The translations under genes were made by a program, and so were the position numbers. This document shows positions 9,544-18,671 of a DNA stretch of 64,000 nt, in pieces (the first letter of the stretch is position 1; each line of letters opens with the position of its first letter). This stretch comes from Dyella lipolytica (GTDB taxonomy: Bacteria; Pseudomonadota; Gammaproteobacteria; Xanthomonadales; Rhodanobacteraceae): assembly GCF_030160075.1 (NCBI RefSeq), contig NZ_BSNQ01000003.1, positions 2,148,383-2,212,382 of the forward strand. The letters run 5' to 3'. The notes under the pieces are model-generated. The model did not search any database and had not been told where the DNA came from. It worked only from the letters and a program-made list of their open reading frames with translations.

Positions 9544-10497
9544 TCAGGCCTCCTTTACCATCGAGTGGGACGCCGGCAATCCAAGCTTGGAGATCAGGAT
9601 CAGCGACAGATATACCGCCATGTGGAACATCAGCAGGAATAGGCGTCGCTGCAGGAAAGCGATCTTGGCGCCAATGAGATGCGCCTGCGCCTTGAGCAAG
9701 GTCCGGTAGGGTTCTTCGAACAGATGGGCTCTGCGCATGGCGACATAGCGCGACTCGACCAGATTGACCACCCGCGTTGCCCGATGCCGCGTCTTGCTTA
9801 AGTTCGCGCCGTGAAGACGGTATGCACAAACACTGACATCGATAAAGCCGAGCGCATCGAGCGCGGCCAGGCGCAGGAAGAAATCCCAATCGTCGATGCG
9901 CAAGCCTTCCGTCCAGCGGTCGACCGTATCGAGCGCATTCTTTCGGATCATGGCGACGGGTCCGCCGATAGCCCACTGGCTGATCACGGCGCGACGTATG
10001 CCTTCGTCGGAGCGATAGAGTCGCTTGTTCGCGCCGTGGAGATCGTGCATGCCGCTACCATGCAGGATGAGTCCGTTCTCATCGACGACGATCGAGTCGC
10101 CGACCACCGCTTTCTTGAACGGATGCGTCATCAGGTAGCGCACCTGGGCTTCCAGACCGCCCGGCAGCAGATAGTCGTCGCTCGCGCCCAACCGGAGAAA
10201 TTCACCCTGGGCGCGCGCCGCCAGCTCGTTCAAGGTCGCCGCAATGCCCTTGTTGCCGCGGCGCACATAATTCACGCGCAGCTTGCTGCCGTGCCTGGCG
10301 ATCCAATCGGCGATGCGCTCGGGCGTGCCGTCGGTGGAACCGTCATCGATGATGACGATTTCCTTGGACGGATACAGATCTTCCAGCACGCTATCCAGGC
10401 AGCGTTGCACGAAGCGTTCGTGGTTGAACGCAGGAATAAGCACCGAGACCAGCGGCATGGCCGGCGCATCCATCGGTGCGGCGTCGGATACCATCAT
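9544..10497 (-). CDS. glycosyltransferase family 2 protein
   Basis: A 317-residue GT-A fold enzyme. The N-terminal strand VSVLIPAFNHERFVQRCLDS leads to the nucleotide-binding motif IIDDGSTDGT, and the metal-binding DxD-like site is in RLGASDDYLLPGG. The C-terminal region ends in a hydrophobic helix (MFHMAVYLSLILISKLGL) that may anchor it to the membrane. The open frame runs much further upstream, but ATG at 10497 overlaps the flippase stop as ATGA and precedes the first conserved strand, so it is chosen. Predicted to add one sugar of the repeat unit. Confidence 0.9.
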   Translation of the reverse strand: MMVSDAAPMDAPAMPLVSVLIPAFNHERFVQRCLDSVLEDLYPSKEIVIIDDGSTDGTPERIADWIARHGSKLRVNYVRRGNKGIAATLNELAARAQGEFLRLGASDDYLLPGGLEAQVRYLMTHPFKKAVVGDSIVVDENGLILHGSGMHDLHGANKRLYRSDEGIRRAVISQWAIGGPVAMIRKNALDTVDRWTEGLRIDDWDFFLRLAALDALGFIDVSVCAYRLHGANLSKTRHRATRVVNLVESRYVAMRRAHLFEEPYRTLLKAQAHLIGAKIAFLQRRLFLLMFHMAVYLSLILISKLGLPASHSMVKEA

Positions 10498-11744
10498 GAG
10501 TCTCCCAGATAGCGTCGCGCGACCAGCACGTTGAACAAAAAATAGAAAAAGTAGTTGACCGCAAAGGCGTACATGGCACCCACGAGCCCGAAGTAGGTCG
10601 TGAAGAGATAAACCAGCGCGAGATAGCTGAGAGCGAACACACACTCGGATATCACGAACAGCCGGGTCATGGCCTTCGCCAGCATGAGGTACGACAGCAC
10701 GAACGATGCGATCTTGATCACGTCGCCGATCAACTGCGGACCGTAAAGCGCGTTGGCGGCCGTGAAGTCGACGCTGAATAGGAAATGCGTCACCCAGTTC
10801 CTCAGCACGTAAACCAACGCCGCAAGCGCAATGACGACAGGCAACAAGTGCCGATACGCGCCGCGCAATTCCTGCACCAGCGATGCGCGTTCGTGCGTAG
10901 ACGCCAGCTTGGGCAGGTAGTAGATGTTGATGGCCGTGGTGAGGAACAAGAGATACGCATCCGATACCTTGCTCACCGCCTGCCAGTAACCGACTTGCTC
11001 CCAGCCGAATTGGAGCGCGAGGTGGTTGCGTACCGCGATATTGATCAAGGGCGGCAACAGCGCCGAGGTGAGCGTCATCACCGAAAACGCCGCCAATCGA
11101 CCGGTCATCTCGCGGTCGAAGCGGATGCTTAGCATGCTGCGGCGAAAGTACGGACTGCGCCACCAGGCCGGCAAGCCGACGACGAGCGTCAGCACCTGCC
11201 CGACTACCAGCGCCAGCAGCGCACCGTAGAGCTGCAGCCACCGCGAGAGCTCGACCACCATCACCACGCCGATCGCCGAACCCAGCACCTGCACCAAGGC
11301 AAGCCGGCGCACATCCATGAAACCGTTGATGACCGCGAGAATATAGTTGACCAGCGCAATGCCGAGCTGCGCGATGGCGAGGATACGGATCAGGCTTTCG
11401 TAATGCGGATCACCTAGCAGCCACAGCGCGATACTGCGGCTGAACACCAGCGCCACGCATCCCATCAGGCACGACGCGCACAATGCATACCAGAGTGCCG
11501 CGGCAAGCAGGCGCGACAGCCGCTGCGCATCGTGGCGATACTCGGCGACGTATTTGACGACGCCCGCACTGATGCCGCCGCCGGCCAGCACGGCCAGCAG
11601 CGACATCAGGCTCATGAACTGCCCCAGCTTGCCAACGCCTTCGGGCCCTGCAAACCACGCGACGAGCTTGATCACGACCAGACCCGCGAGCAGCCGCGCC
11701 GCGGTGGCGATGGTCGTGTAGAAGCCGGTGCGCACGAAACTCAT
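10494..11744 (-). CDS. lipid-linked oligosaccharide flippase (Wzx-like)
   Basis: A 416-residue protein with about twelve predicted transmembrane helices, of the polysaccharide transporter branch of the MOP/MATE superfamily. The opening [20 protein letters not shown] and the following [16 protein letters not shown] resemble WzxE-type flippases that move lipid-linked repeat units across the inner membrane. The start at 11744 gives an ATGA overlap with the aminotransferase gene; an in-frame GTG at 11753 is also possible. Together with the Wzy-like and Wzz-like genes this makes a complete Wzx/Wzy-dependent export set. Confidence 0.85.
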   Translation of the reverse strand: MSFVRTGFYTTIATAARLLAGLVVIKLVAWFAGPEGVGKLGQFMSLMSLLAVLAGGGISAGVVKYVAEYRHDAQRLSRLLAAALWYALCASCLMGCVALVFSRSIALWLLGDPHYESLIRILAIAQLGIALVNYILAVINGFMDVRRLALVQVLGSAIGVVMVVELSRWLQLYGALLALVVGQVLTLVVGLPAWWRSPYFRRSMLSIRFDREMTGRLAAFSVMTLTSALLPPLINIAVRNHLALQFGWEQVGYWQAVSKVSDAYLLFLTTAINIYYLPKLASTHERASLVQELRGAYRHLLPVVIALAALVYVLRNWVTHFLFSVDFTAANALYGPQLIGDVIKIASFVLSYLMLAKAMTRLFVISECVFALSYLALVYLFTTYFGLVGAMYAFAVNYFFYFLFNVLVARRYLGDS

Positions 11745-12853
11745 GGCGGACACTCGAACGCTTGGCAGGCGGCAATGACCCGACCCACCTCGTCCTCGCG
11801 CAAGGTCGGTCCCATCGGCAGACTGAGCACTTCGTCGTGCAATTGTTCGGTGAGCGGCAGACGGACGTCCCGCAAGGACGCATAGGCTGATTGGCGATGC
11901 GGGGGCACCGGATAGTGCACCTGGCTTTGAATACCCAATCGCTGCAGCTGCTGCTGCAGGGCATCGCGATGGGCGCAGCGCACCACGAACAAATGCCAGG
12001 CGTGCTGCTCTTCGCTCGTCACTGCCGGCAAACGGATATCGGGATGTCGAATGCCCTGGCGGTAGCGTTGTGACACATGACGACGACGTGCGATGTCGTC
12101 GTCCAGGTACTTCAATTTCACGCGCAGCATGGCGGCCTGCATTTCATCAAGCCGCGAATTGACGCCTTGGAAGAGATGCCAGTATTTCACCTCGGAACCG
12201 TAGTTGCGCAGCGCGGCGACGCGACTCGCCAGCACCGTGTCGTTGGTGACGACCGCACCGCCGTCGCCAAGCGCGCCGAGGTTCTTGGCGGGAAAGAAAC
12301 TGAAAGCCGCTGCGTCGCCGAACGCGCCTGCCCTGCATCCGTTGCTGATCGCGCCATGCGCTTGCGCGGCGTCTTCGATCAGCAACAAGTTGTAGCGGCG
12401 TGCCAACGCGAGCAGTGCTGGCATGTTCGCCAGCTGACCGTAAAGATGCACCACCATGATCGCGCGCGTGCGCGGGCCGATGGCGGCTTCCACGCAGCCC
12501 GGGTCAAGATTGAAGCTCGTAGGATCGGGCTCCACCGGAACCGGTACCATGCGGTTTTCGGTAATGGCGAGAAAGGTCGCAATAAAGGTGTTGCCGGGCA
12601 CGATGATCTCGTCGCCCTCGCTCAGTGCACCGAGTTCCTTGTAGCCGCGCAGAATCAGCGCCAGCGCGTCCAATCCATTGCCTACCCCCACGGCGTGCCG
12701 CACGCCGCAGTAAGCGGCGAACTCGCGCTCGAACGCTGCCACTTCCTGGCCAAGTACGTACCAGCCCGAATCGATCACCCGTGCCGCAGCGGCTTTCAGC
12801 TCGTCGGCATAACGGGCGTTGATGTCCCTGGCGTTGAGGAACGGAACGTCCAT
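11741..12853 (-). CDS. DegT/DnrJ/EryC1/StrS-family sugar aminotransferase (FdtB/QdtB-like)
   Basis: A 370-residue PLP-dependent nucleotide-sugar aminotransferase. [14 protein letters not shown] forms the cofactor phosphate-binding region, [12 protein letters not shown] holds the aspartate that binds the pyridine nitrogen, and the Schiff-base lysine is expected in [14 protein letters not shown]. The overall pattern resembles FdtB/QdtB, which aminate C3 of dTDP-3-keto-6-deoxyhexoses. This matches the ketoisomerase and acyltransferase genes upstream. The start at 12853 overlaps the preceding stop as TGATG. A C4-aminotransferase role (WecE-like) is the main alternative. Confidence 0.88.
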   Translation of the reverse strand: MDVPFLNARDINARYADELKAAAARVIDSGWYVLGQEVAAFEREFAAYCGVRHAVGVGNGLDALALILRGYKELGALSEGDEIIVPGNTFIATFLAITENRMVPVPVEPDPTSFNLDPGCVEAAIGPRTRAIMVVHLYGQLANMPALLALARRYNLLLIEDAAQAHGAISNGCRAGAFGDAAAFSFFPAKNLGALGDGGAVVTNDTVLASRVAALRNYGSEVKYWHLFQGVNSRLDEMQAAMLRVKLKYLDDDIARRRHVSQRYRQGIRHPDIRLPAVTSEEQHAWHLFVVRCAHRDALQQQLQRLGIQSQVHYPVPPHRQSAYASLRDVRLPLTEQLHDEVLSLPMGPTLREDEVGRVIAACQAFECPP

Positions 12854-13785
12854 CAAAGCTCCCACTCGTAAAAATCGTGCACGACGGCGCGCGCACCGAA
12901 GCGTTCCTTCTGCATGATCAGGCCGCCATTGAGATGCCGTCCTTCCTGCTCCGTCGAAATACCGAAACTGAAATAGACCCTATCTGCGTAAACAGCGCCG
13001 ATCAGCTCGCTAAGGAGCAGGCTGAGTGCATTGAGCTGGCGCCCCTCCTCCGACGTAGCCATGTATTGGGTGTGCACGGTCCGGCCGAAGTCGTAGACAA
13101 GTACCGCCGCCAGCAAGGTGTCGTCGACGCGCGCCTCGTGAAACACGATGCGATCGGGAAACCGCGCCTGCAGCAACTGCAATTCCTGCAAGCTGTGGGT
13201 CGGCGCGGCGTCGTGCTTGCGCAACGTCTCCGTCAGCAACGCGTGGAATGCCGCCAGGTCGACACCGACCTTCAACTGGATCCCCGCCTTCTTCGCCTTG
13301 TTGATCGAGCGTTTGCGGCCATCCGTAAAGCGGAAGGCTTCCTGCAGCGAAACGACGGATGAGATGTCGCGCCGCTTCAGCCGAGCTCCCATCCGATGCA
13401 GGGCGTAAAGATCCTCTTCGGCGGGATAGGCGTGGAAGACGTGCGGTATCGCCTTGTAGACGATTCGCTCGACGCCTTGCGCGCGATAGTGCTCGCTCAT
13501 CGTTTCGAACAGGGCAAGCGTCGCTTCGGCACGCACATCTTGCGTTGTAATCAGACCGGCATAAGTGAGGCCGCCGTGGCTTACCACGACGTTATCTTTC
13601 ACGTTGGCAGGAAAAACCGCCTCTATTTTGCCCTCGCGCTCGATCATCAGTGATCGATCCACGAAGCGATCGGCGTGGTAATCCATGTAGCCTCGCCGAT
13701 GCAGAAAGTTGCCGTTCCGCGACCGTTCGACCACCGCATCCCAAGCCTGCGCGTGAATCGGCGCATAGGGCTTAACCGTGTACAT
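12853..13785 (-). CDS. FemAB-like GNAT-fold acyl/aminoacyl transferase
   Basis: A 310-residue protein. The first part ([30 protein letters not shown]) and the late segment [20 protein letters not shown] match the FemAB-related GNAT group seen in polysaccharide loci. Members transfer acyl or aminoacyl groups, so decoration of the glycan is plausible, but the donor is unknown. The start at 13785 is chosen because GGAGGG lies just upstream; a longer open frame to 13836 overlaps the neighbour by more. It overlaps the propeller-protein gene by 14 bases. Confidence 0.7.
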   Translation of the reverse strand: MYTVKPYAPIHAQAWDAVVERSRNGNFLHRRGYMDYHADRFVDRSLMIEREGKIEAVFPANVKDNVVVSHGGLTYAGLITTQDVRAEATLALFETMSEHYRAQGVERIVYKAIPHVFHAYPAEEDLYALHRMGARLKRRDISSVVSLQEAFRFTDGRKRSINKAKKAGIQLKVGVDLAAFHALLTETLRKHDAAPTHSLQELQLLQARFPDRIVFHEARVDDTLLAAVLVYDFGRTVHTQYMATSEEGRQLNALSLLLSELIGAVYADRVYFSFGISTEQEGRHLNGGLIMQKERFGARAVVHDFYEWEL

Positions 13786-14725
13786 GCAGCCCTCCACCCG
13801 TGGAAACGTCGCGCAGCTCGGCCACGCCGAATCCATCGACTCCCATGTCGTTGCCGTTGTAGAACATCAATAACTTGTCGCGATGACGAATCAGGGCGGG
13901 ATAACAGATGACGCGCGAATCCCAGCCGCTTTCGGAGAGCGTCACGCCTAGCGCTTCGTCGTGACGCTCCCAGGTGATGCCGTCGTCGCTGTAGGCGACG
14001 CCGGGAAAGTATTCGCCGGTGACATTGCCGCGCGTGAAGTACATGACGTACCGGTCGCCAAATCGATACACGCGCGGCCGGCCGATGCGGTATTCGCTGC
14101 CGCGTGGTTGCAGGCAGATCCGGTCGTTGCGCGGAAAGACCCTGGGATCGTCCGTTTCGGCATAGCGAATGTGGTAGCGCGGAAAGGGCCGGCCACCGAT
14201 GGTTTCCCAGTCGTCGCCGACGGCGTACCACATGCGCCAACGGCCGTTTTCCCGCATCACTGAATGCACCGCGCCGATGGTGCTGCGCCCGTGTGCGCGG
14301 TCCAGAATCGGCGTCTCCTGCGCGCGCTCGAAATGAAGCCCACCGTCGCGGGAGATCGCTAGGCCTGTAAAAGCAAGAAACTTCGCTTTCGCGACGCGCT
14401 GGAAGCCGACATAGAACATGTGCAGGCCGTCGGGTGCATCGACGATGTCGCCGAGGATCATGCCGTTGTCGTCGAAACAACCGCCCCGCCCGATATCGAG
14501 CACCGGTTCGGCGCCGACATGCACGATGTCCGTTGGGTCGTCCGCACGCAGATCCACATAACCGATACGACTGACACCGTCGGCATCACGGAAGCCCGCA
14601 TAGACGCGTATGAGCTCGCTACTTAGGCGATACGGCGTCGGCGTGAGCGCAGAGTGGCGCATCCACGCACCTACGCTGTGGTGCGCGGTTTCGAACACCA
14701 GGCCTTTTTTGATCCATGCGCACAT
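13772..14725 (-). CDS. five-bladed beta-propeller (GH43/GH32/GH62-like) protein
   Basis: A 317-residue soluble protein without a signal peptide. Repeated aromatic-rich blades such as HMFYVGFQ, RWRMWYAVGDDW, RYVMYFTRGN and KLLMFYNGND suggest the five-bladed propeller of glycoside hydrolase clan F enzymes, with acidic residues (DDNG near residue 86, FRDADG near 46) that could be catalytic. Similar cytoplasmic proteins occur in sugar-modification loci and some act as transferases rather than hydrolases. It sits between the acyltransferase and the FemAB-like gene. Fold reasonably supported; activity not. Confidence 0.6.
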   Translation of the reverse strand: MCAWIKKGLVFETAHHSVGAWMRHSALTPTPYRLSSELIRVYAGFRDADGVSRIGYVDLRADDPTDIVHVGAEPVLDIGRGGCFDDNGMILGDIVDAPDGLHMFYVGFQRVAKAKFLAFTGLAISRDGGLHFERAQETPILDRAHGRSTIGAVHSVMRENGRWRMWYAVGDDWETIGGRPFPRYHIRYAETDDPRVFPRNDRICLQPRGSEYRIGRPRVYRFGDRYVMYFTRGNVTGEYFPGVAYSDDGITWERHDEALGVTLSESGWDSRVICYPALIRHRDKLLMFYNGNDMGVDGFGVAELRDVSTGGGLHVHG

Positions 14726-14731
14726 GCGCGC

Positions 14732-15397
14732 TCAAAGCCTCACGGCGAGGCTGGACTTGTCCGGTATCGCGCGGGCCGGCGAACCCACGTAGATGCGACC
14801 TGGCTCGGTATCGTGCGTGACCAGGGCGCCGGCGCCGATGACGTTGTCCGCCGCGACCTTCACCTGATCGTTGAACGTGGCGTTGACGCCGATGAAGCTT
14901 CCCTCGCCGATCTCGCAATAGCCCGAAATGACCGCGTGCGAAGCGACGAATACGTTGTCGTGCACGACCGTGCGGTGCCCGACATGGTTACCGCTCCAGA
15001 GAATGCAGTTGTTTCCGATGCTGACGAAGGGTTGAATGACGTTATTCTCGAAGATGAAACTGTTTTCGCCCACTTCGGCATTGCGCCATACGAAGGCGTG
15101 CGTACTGACGTAGGTGGCGAACCGATAGCCTTTGCTTTTCGCGTCCTGATAAAAGCGCGTGCGCAGGCGGTTGAGATGTGTGGCGGGAATCGCGACGAAT
15201 ACGTCGTACTCCGCGGGAGGGTAGTGCGCCTCCAGCGTCTCGTACGCCACGACGGGTCGGTCCGCCAGCGTGGGCTGAGTGAGGTATTCGCGCTCGACGC
15301 TGAAAGCGACGACGTCGTACTCGCTGTCGTGCACGAAGTACTCGCAGGCGATCTGCGCAAACTCGCCCGCGCCGACGATCACTAACGGCCTACGCAT
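14732..15397 (-). CDS. NeuD/PglD-family sugar acyltransferase
   Basis: A 221-residue protein with an N-terminal Rossmann-like domain (LVIVGAGEFAQIACEYF) and a C-terminal left-handed beta helix of hexapeptide repeats (from about residue 105, for example VWRNAEVGENSFIFENNVI), ending in the typical GSPARAI. The family acetylates amino sugars with acetyl-CoA. With the ketoisomerase and aminotransferase it would complete synthesis of a dTDP-3-acylamino-3,6-dideoxyhexose, the role of FdtC or QdtC. It overlaps the ketoisomerase gene by 16 bases. The acyl group is inferred, not seen. Confidence 0.85.
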   Translation of the reverse strand: MRRPLVIVGAGEFAQIACEYFVHDSEYDVVAFSVEREYLTQPTLADRPVVAYETLEAHYPPAEYDVFVAIPATHLNRLRTRFYQDAKSKGYRFATYVSTHAFVWRNAEVGENSFIFENNVIQPFVSIGNNCILWSGNHVGHRTVVHDNVFVASHAVISGYCEIGEGSFIGVNATFNDQVKVAADNVIGAGALVTHDTEPGRIYVGSPARAIPDKSSLAVRL

Positions 15398-15819
15398 GCG
15401 GCCAAGTCCTCCCGAAGCATGGAACCTTTCACTTCACGCAGGAATTCTGCGTAGTCGGTGATGTAGTCGGTCGGGTCGTAGAATTGGTCGGCCAGCACCA
15501 TCAGCACGCAGTCTTCGCTGAAGTTGTAAAGCTCGCGCCATACCATGCAACCGATCAGCAATCCCTGCGCAGGATCGTCGAGCACCACTTCCACCGGCCC
15601 GTTGCCGTCGTCCAGCAAGATGGTGACCGAGCCCCGCACCGGCACCGCCAATTGATGCAGGTGCCGGTGCGCATGCTGGCCGCGATGCACATGGTTGTTC
15701 GTTGCGAACAGGTAGTACACGCGCCGGATTTGGAACGGCACGTTTCGATCCTGTTCCAACGCGATGAGCATGCCGCGGTCGTCGCCATGCTTTTGCAACT
15801 GGATTCGTTCGATGTCCAT
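15382..15819 (-). CDS. dTDP-4-keto-6-deoxyhexose 3,4-ketoisomerase (FdtA/QdtA-like, WxcM-like cupin)
   Basis: A 145-residue single-domain cupin. The motif RGMLIALEQ, the YYLFATNNHVHRGQHAH segment with its histidines, and CMVWRELYNFSEDCVLMVLAD are hallmarks of the FdtA/QdtA/WxcM family, which converts dTDP-4-keto-6-deoxyglucose to a 3-keto isomer. It is the first gene of the minus-strand polysaccharide operon; the promoter should lie in the 284 bases between it and the divergent cytochrome b561 gene, where I cannot identify a clear consensus. Whether the product has galacto (Fdt) or gluco (Qdt) configuration cannot be decided here. Confidence 0.88.
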   Translation of the reverse strand: MDIERIQLQKHGDDRGMLIALEQDRNVPFQIRRVYYLFATNNHVHRGQHAHRHLHQLAVPVRGSVTILLDDGNGPVEVVLDDPAQGLLIGCMVWRELYNFSEDCVLMVLADQFYDPTDYITDYAEFLREVKGSMLREDLAACVGR

Positions 15820-16103
15820 GTTTCAGGCCATGGCCTTGAATGCGTGAAGTTGACCCACGTACCTGAGTACCGCGTCGATGAGGAAAGGTTGTGTGGCGTC
15901 CGCACGCGACGCGACGCGATGCGTTGCGATCCGCACGCATTGCCCACGACGCTTTGTTAATTCGATGCAACCTTTCGCTCCATAACCGACACCCATACGC
16001 ACGAGGCCGTTTTCACTGCACCCAGGCATGCCGCTTCGGGCATGAGGCAGACGCAAGGCGGGCATGAGATCGGCAGGACGACGGCAACGCGGGCGACTGG
16101 GAT

Positions 16104-16742
16104 ATGGCATCGGAAAACAAGGCTGGGCCAAAGCAGGGGAAGAACGTGGCATTCATGCCCGGCGTGCAAGCCGACGCCGAGCATTTCGCACCGCGACCCG
16201 CGGAGACGACCGTCGTTGAGCGCCCGAGGAAACTGGTGGTCATGCATTGGTTGACCGTGCTTTGCGTGTGCACGGCGGCGACATTCATTCTGATCCGCGA
16301 TGAAGTCGACGGCCGCGCCCTGCGCCAATGGCTGCTCGAAGGTCATCGCCATTTCGGGTTGTTCGTACTCATTCTTTTCTTCTTGCGCGTGGCACTCCGT
16401 ATTCGGCTGGGCAAGCTGCCGCCCGCAAGCCATACGTCGTGGCCGATTCGCCTCGCCGCGGCGCTGACACATATCGCGTTGTACGCATTGATGCTTGCCC
16501 TGCCGATACTCGGTTGGGCCTTGAGCAATGCGGAGGACAAGCCGGTTCATCTGCTTGGCCTGACGCTGCCCACCCTGGTGGGTGGCGACGAAGATCTGGC
16601 CGATCGATTGCAGGCATGGCACCTCGACGCTGCCTGGTTGTTGCTGGCCCTGGTTTCGCTGCACATCGCCGCCGCGCTCTGGCACCACTTCGTGCTGCGC
16701 GATGGAACGTTGCGGCTGATGCTGCCCAAACGCCGACGCTGA
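16104..16742 (+). CDS. cytochrome b561-family membrane protein
   Basis: A 212-residue protein with a ~45-residue cytoplasmic N-terminus and four transmembrane helices (starting near residues 46, 83, 112 and 165). Histidines suited to bind two b hemes are present in VVMHWLTVLC, EGHRHFGLF, LTHIALYAL and LVSLHIAAALWHH, the pattern of prokaryotic cytochrome b561. Such proteins oxidise quinol or pass electrons to periplasmic partners. The gene precedes two c-type cytochrome genes by 50 bases, so it may feed or drain that pair. Confidence 0.88.
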   Translation: MASENKAGPKQGKNVAFMPGVQADAEHFAPRPAETTVVERPRKLVVMHWLTVLCVCTAATFILIRDEVDGRALRQWLLEGHRHFGLFVLILFFLRVALRIRLGKLPPASHTSWPIRLAAALTHIALYALMLALPILGWALSNAEDKPVHLLGLTLPTLVGGDEDLADRLQAWHLDAAWLLLALVSLHIAAALWHHFVLRDGTLRLMLPKRRR

Positions 16743-16791
16743 TGGAGAACGCTTTGTGTTCTGTCGCATCCGATCACGACAAGGAGATCTT

Positions 16792-18138
16792 ATGTCGCAC
16801 TCTTTGAACCGACGCTCGATGCGCCGGACGCATCGGGTTTACCTGTGGCTAGCCGTCGCCGCGCTACTGCTATTTGCCAGCACCAGCGTACAAGCCACTC
16901 CCGCTTATGCGCGGCAGACCGGCAATGCGTGCGCGGACTGCCATGCCGGTGCCTACGGTCCCGCACTGACACCCTACGGCATGCGCTTCAAACTCAACGG
17001 CTATACCGATACGGACGGCAACGGCTTCAAGATTCCCGTGGCCGTGCAGCTCATCGGCACGCATTCGGTACCGGCGCGCGGTCAGAACACTACGCAGCTC
17101 ACGGAAGCAGACATCTACGTAGCCGGACGCATCTCGGACAACATCGGCGGCTACGTCAAGATCGAAACGGACAACGATGGCCAGGACCACTTCAGCACCA
17201 AACTGAGCAATGTCGATCTGCGCTTCGTCGCCAAGGATCTGAAGCTCGGCAGCAAGGAAGCCACATTCGGCGTGAGCGTAAACAACAGTCCCGGATTCGA
17301 GGATGCGGTGTCCGATCTGCCGGACTCAACGCTACTGGGCCCGCCCGGTGTCACCGGCACGCTGCTCAACCCTTCCAGTCCCGACGCGCTTGCCAATCGC
17401 GTTGTCGGCGCAACCGCCTATGGCCTTTACGACTCCGATTGGTACGGCGAAATCGGCAGTTACACCTCGTTGCCGCAGTCCACGCAGAGCAATCTCGGCT
17501 ACGCGTTGTCGGGCGACCCGGGCAGGCTCAGCGACACCGGTTTTTTTCGCTTCGCGTACATGAAGGATCTGAAGAAGCAGTTCTTTTCGGCAGGCATCGT
17601 CGCGCTGACCGCTAAGCGCCAGCTTCCGCGCTCGGGTCCGGCCGACGACCTCACGGATCTCGGCTACGACGTGACTTACCAGTACATCGGCAATCGGGAA
17701 AACATCGTGCAGGCGAGTTTTGTCGATATTCTCGAACAACGCCGCTACGGCAGCCTTCCCCCCAGCCCGTTCCCGGGCATCACCGCGCAAACGCACGGCG
17801 CCGTGCACGACCGCACGTTTACGTTGACCTACACGTTCTTGCAGACCTACGGCCTCACGTTCTCGCATCTGGTGAGCACAGGAACGCGCGACATCGTTCG
17901 CTATCAACCGTACGGCGTTCCCGATACCACCAGCAACCTGCTCACCTTGTACTGGGCACCGTTCGGCAAGGACGACTCTTTTACAACGATCGCGAACCTG
18001 AAGCTCGCTGCCACGTGGTTCCATTTCAGTCGGTTCAACGGTAGCAGCACGAACATTTTCGGCGTGGGGCCAGGCCTCCCGGTGACCAATGCGCACGATC
18101 TCAACGCCTTTTCGCTAACGGCGAGTTTGGCTTTCTAA
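16792..18138 (+). CDS. single-heme cytochrome c fused to an outer-membrane barrel (Cyc2-like)
   Basis: A 448-residue exported protein. The start at 16792 follows a perfect AAGGAG site; an earlier in-frame ATG lacks one. A signal peptide (about residues 14-36) is followed by YARQTGNACADCHAG, giving one heme-c motif (Cys47, Cys50, His51), then LTPYGMRFKLNGYT. The remaining ~380 residues have alternating hydrophobic strands, many aromatic residues, and a terminal phenylalanine (SLTASLAF), as in an outer-membrane beta barrel. This layout, with the ARQTG and FKLNGY blocks, resembles the Cyc2 fused cytochrome-porins of iron oxidisers. Related proteins of unknown role are also common, so function stays open. 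Confidence 0.75.
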   Translation: MSHSLNRRSMRRTHRVYLWLAVAALLLFASTSVQATPAYARQTGNACADCHAGAYGPALTPYGMRFKLNGYTDTDGNGFKIPVAVQLIGTHSVPARGQNTTQLTEADIYVAGRISDNIGGYVKIETDNDGQDHFSTKLSNVDLRFVAKDLKLGSKEATFGVSVNNSPGFEDAVSDLPDSTLLGPPGVTGTLLNPSSPDALANRVVGATAYGLYDSDWYGEIGSYTSLPQSTQSNLGYALSGDPGRLSDTGFFRFAYMKDLKKQFFSAGIVALTAKRQLPRSGPADDLTDLGYDVTYQYIGNRENIVQASFVDILEQRRYGSLPPSPFPGITAQTHGAVHDRTFTLTYTFLQTYGLTFSHLVSTGTRDIVRYQPYGVPDTTSNLLTLYWAPFGKDDSFTTIANLKLAATWFHFSRFNGSSTNIFGVGPGLPVTNAHDLNAFSLTASLAF

Positions 18139-18160
18139 AAATGTGTACAGGAGTCAGAAA

Positions 18161-18562
18161 GTGACCAAGTTGCTTTGGGTACCGTTCCTACGGTGCGTTG
18201 CTGCCGTAGGGCTCTATCTGGGGGCGGCGTCGATGTCCCCTTTTGCCCTGGCCGGTGACGCGAGCGCCGGGTCGGATGTTTTCAAGACGGAATGCTCCGA
18301 GTGCCACAGCGTGAAAGAGGGGCGCAACAAGAAAGGCCCTAGCCTGTTCGGTATAGTCGGACGCAACGCGGGCACCGCACCGAACTACAAATATTCGGAT
18401 GCGTTGCTGCAAGCCAAATGGGTGTGGACCACGGACAAGCTGCACAGCTACCTGTCCCAGCCGGCCAAGCAGGCCAACCCTGGGACCAAGATGAAGTACG
18501 ACGGCTTGACCGATTCCAAGCAACTGGACGATCTCATTTCATACCTCGGCACGATTCACTGA
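18161..18562 (+). CDS. periplasmic class I c-type cytochrome
   Basis: A 133-residue protein with a signal peptide (about residues 1-31, ending in FALAG) and a heme attachment motif ECSECH (Cys45, Cys48, His49). GPSLFGIVGR and the late PGTKMKYDGL, supplying the axial methionine, place it with the c2/mitochondrial-like class I cytochromes. The start is a GTG at 18161 with AGGAG seven bases upstream, inside a slightly longer open frame. It begins 22 bases after the cytochrome-porin gene and is the natural soluble electron carrier for it. Confidence 0.9.
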   Translation: MTKLLWVPFLRCVAAVGLYLGAASMSPFALAGDASAGSDVFKTECSECHSVKEGRNKKGPSLFGIVGRNAGTAPNYKYSDALLQAKWVWTTDKLHSYLSQPAKQANPGTKMKYDGLTDSKQLDDLISYLGTIH

Positions 18563-18671
18563 TGACAGCTTCCCGCTCCACGGATGACATTTCCTCGTAT
18601 TACCGAACCGTCTATAGGTGCGGCATACCTGGCGCAGGGCGGCTTTCGTGCGTGTGAATGCATAGATCCCC

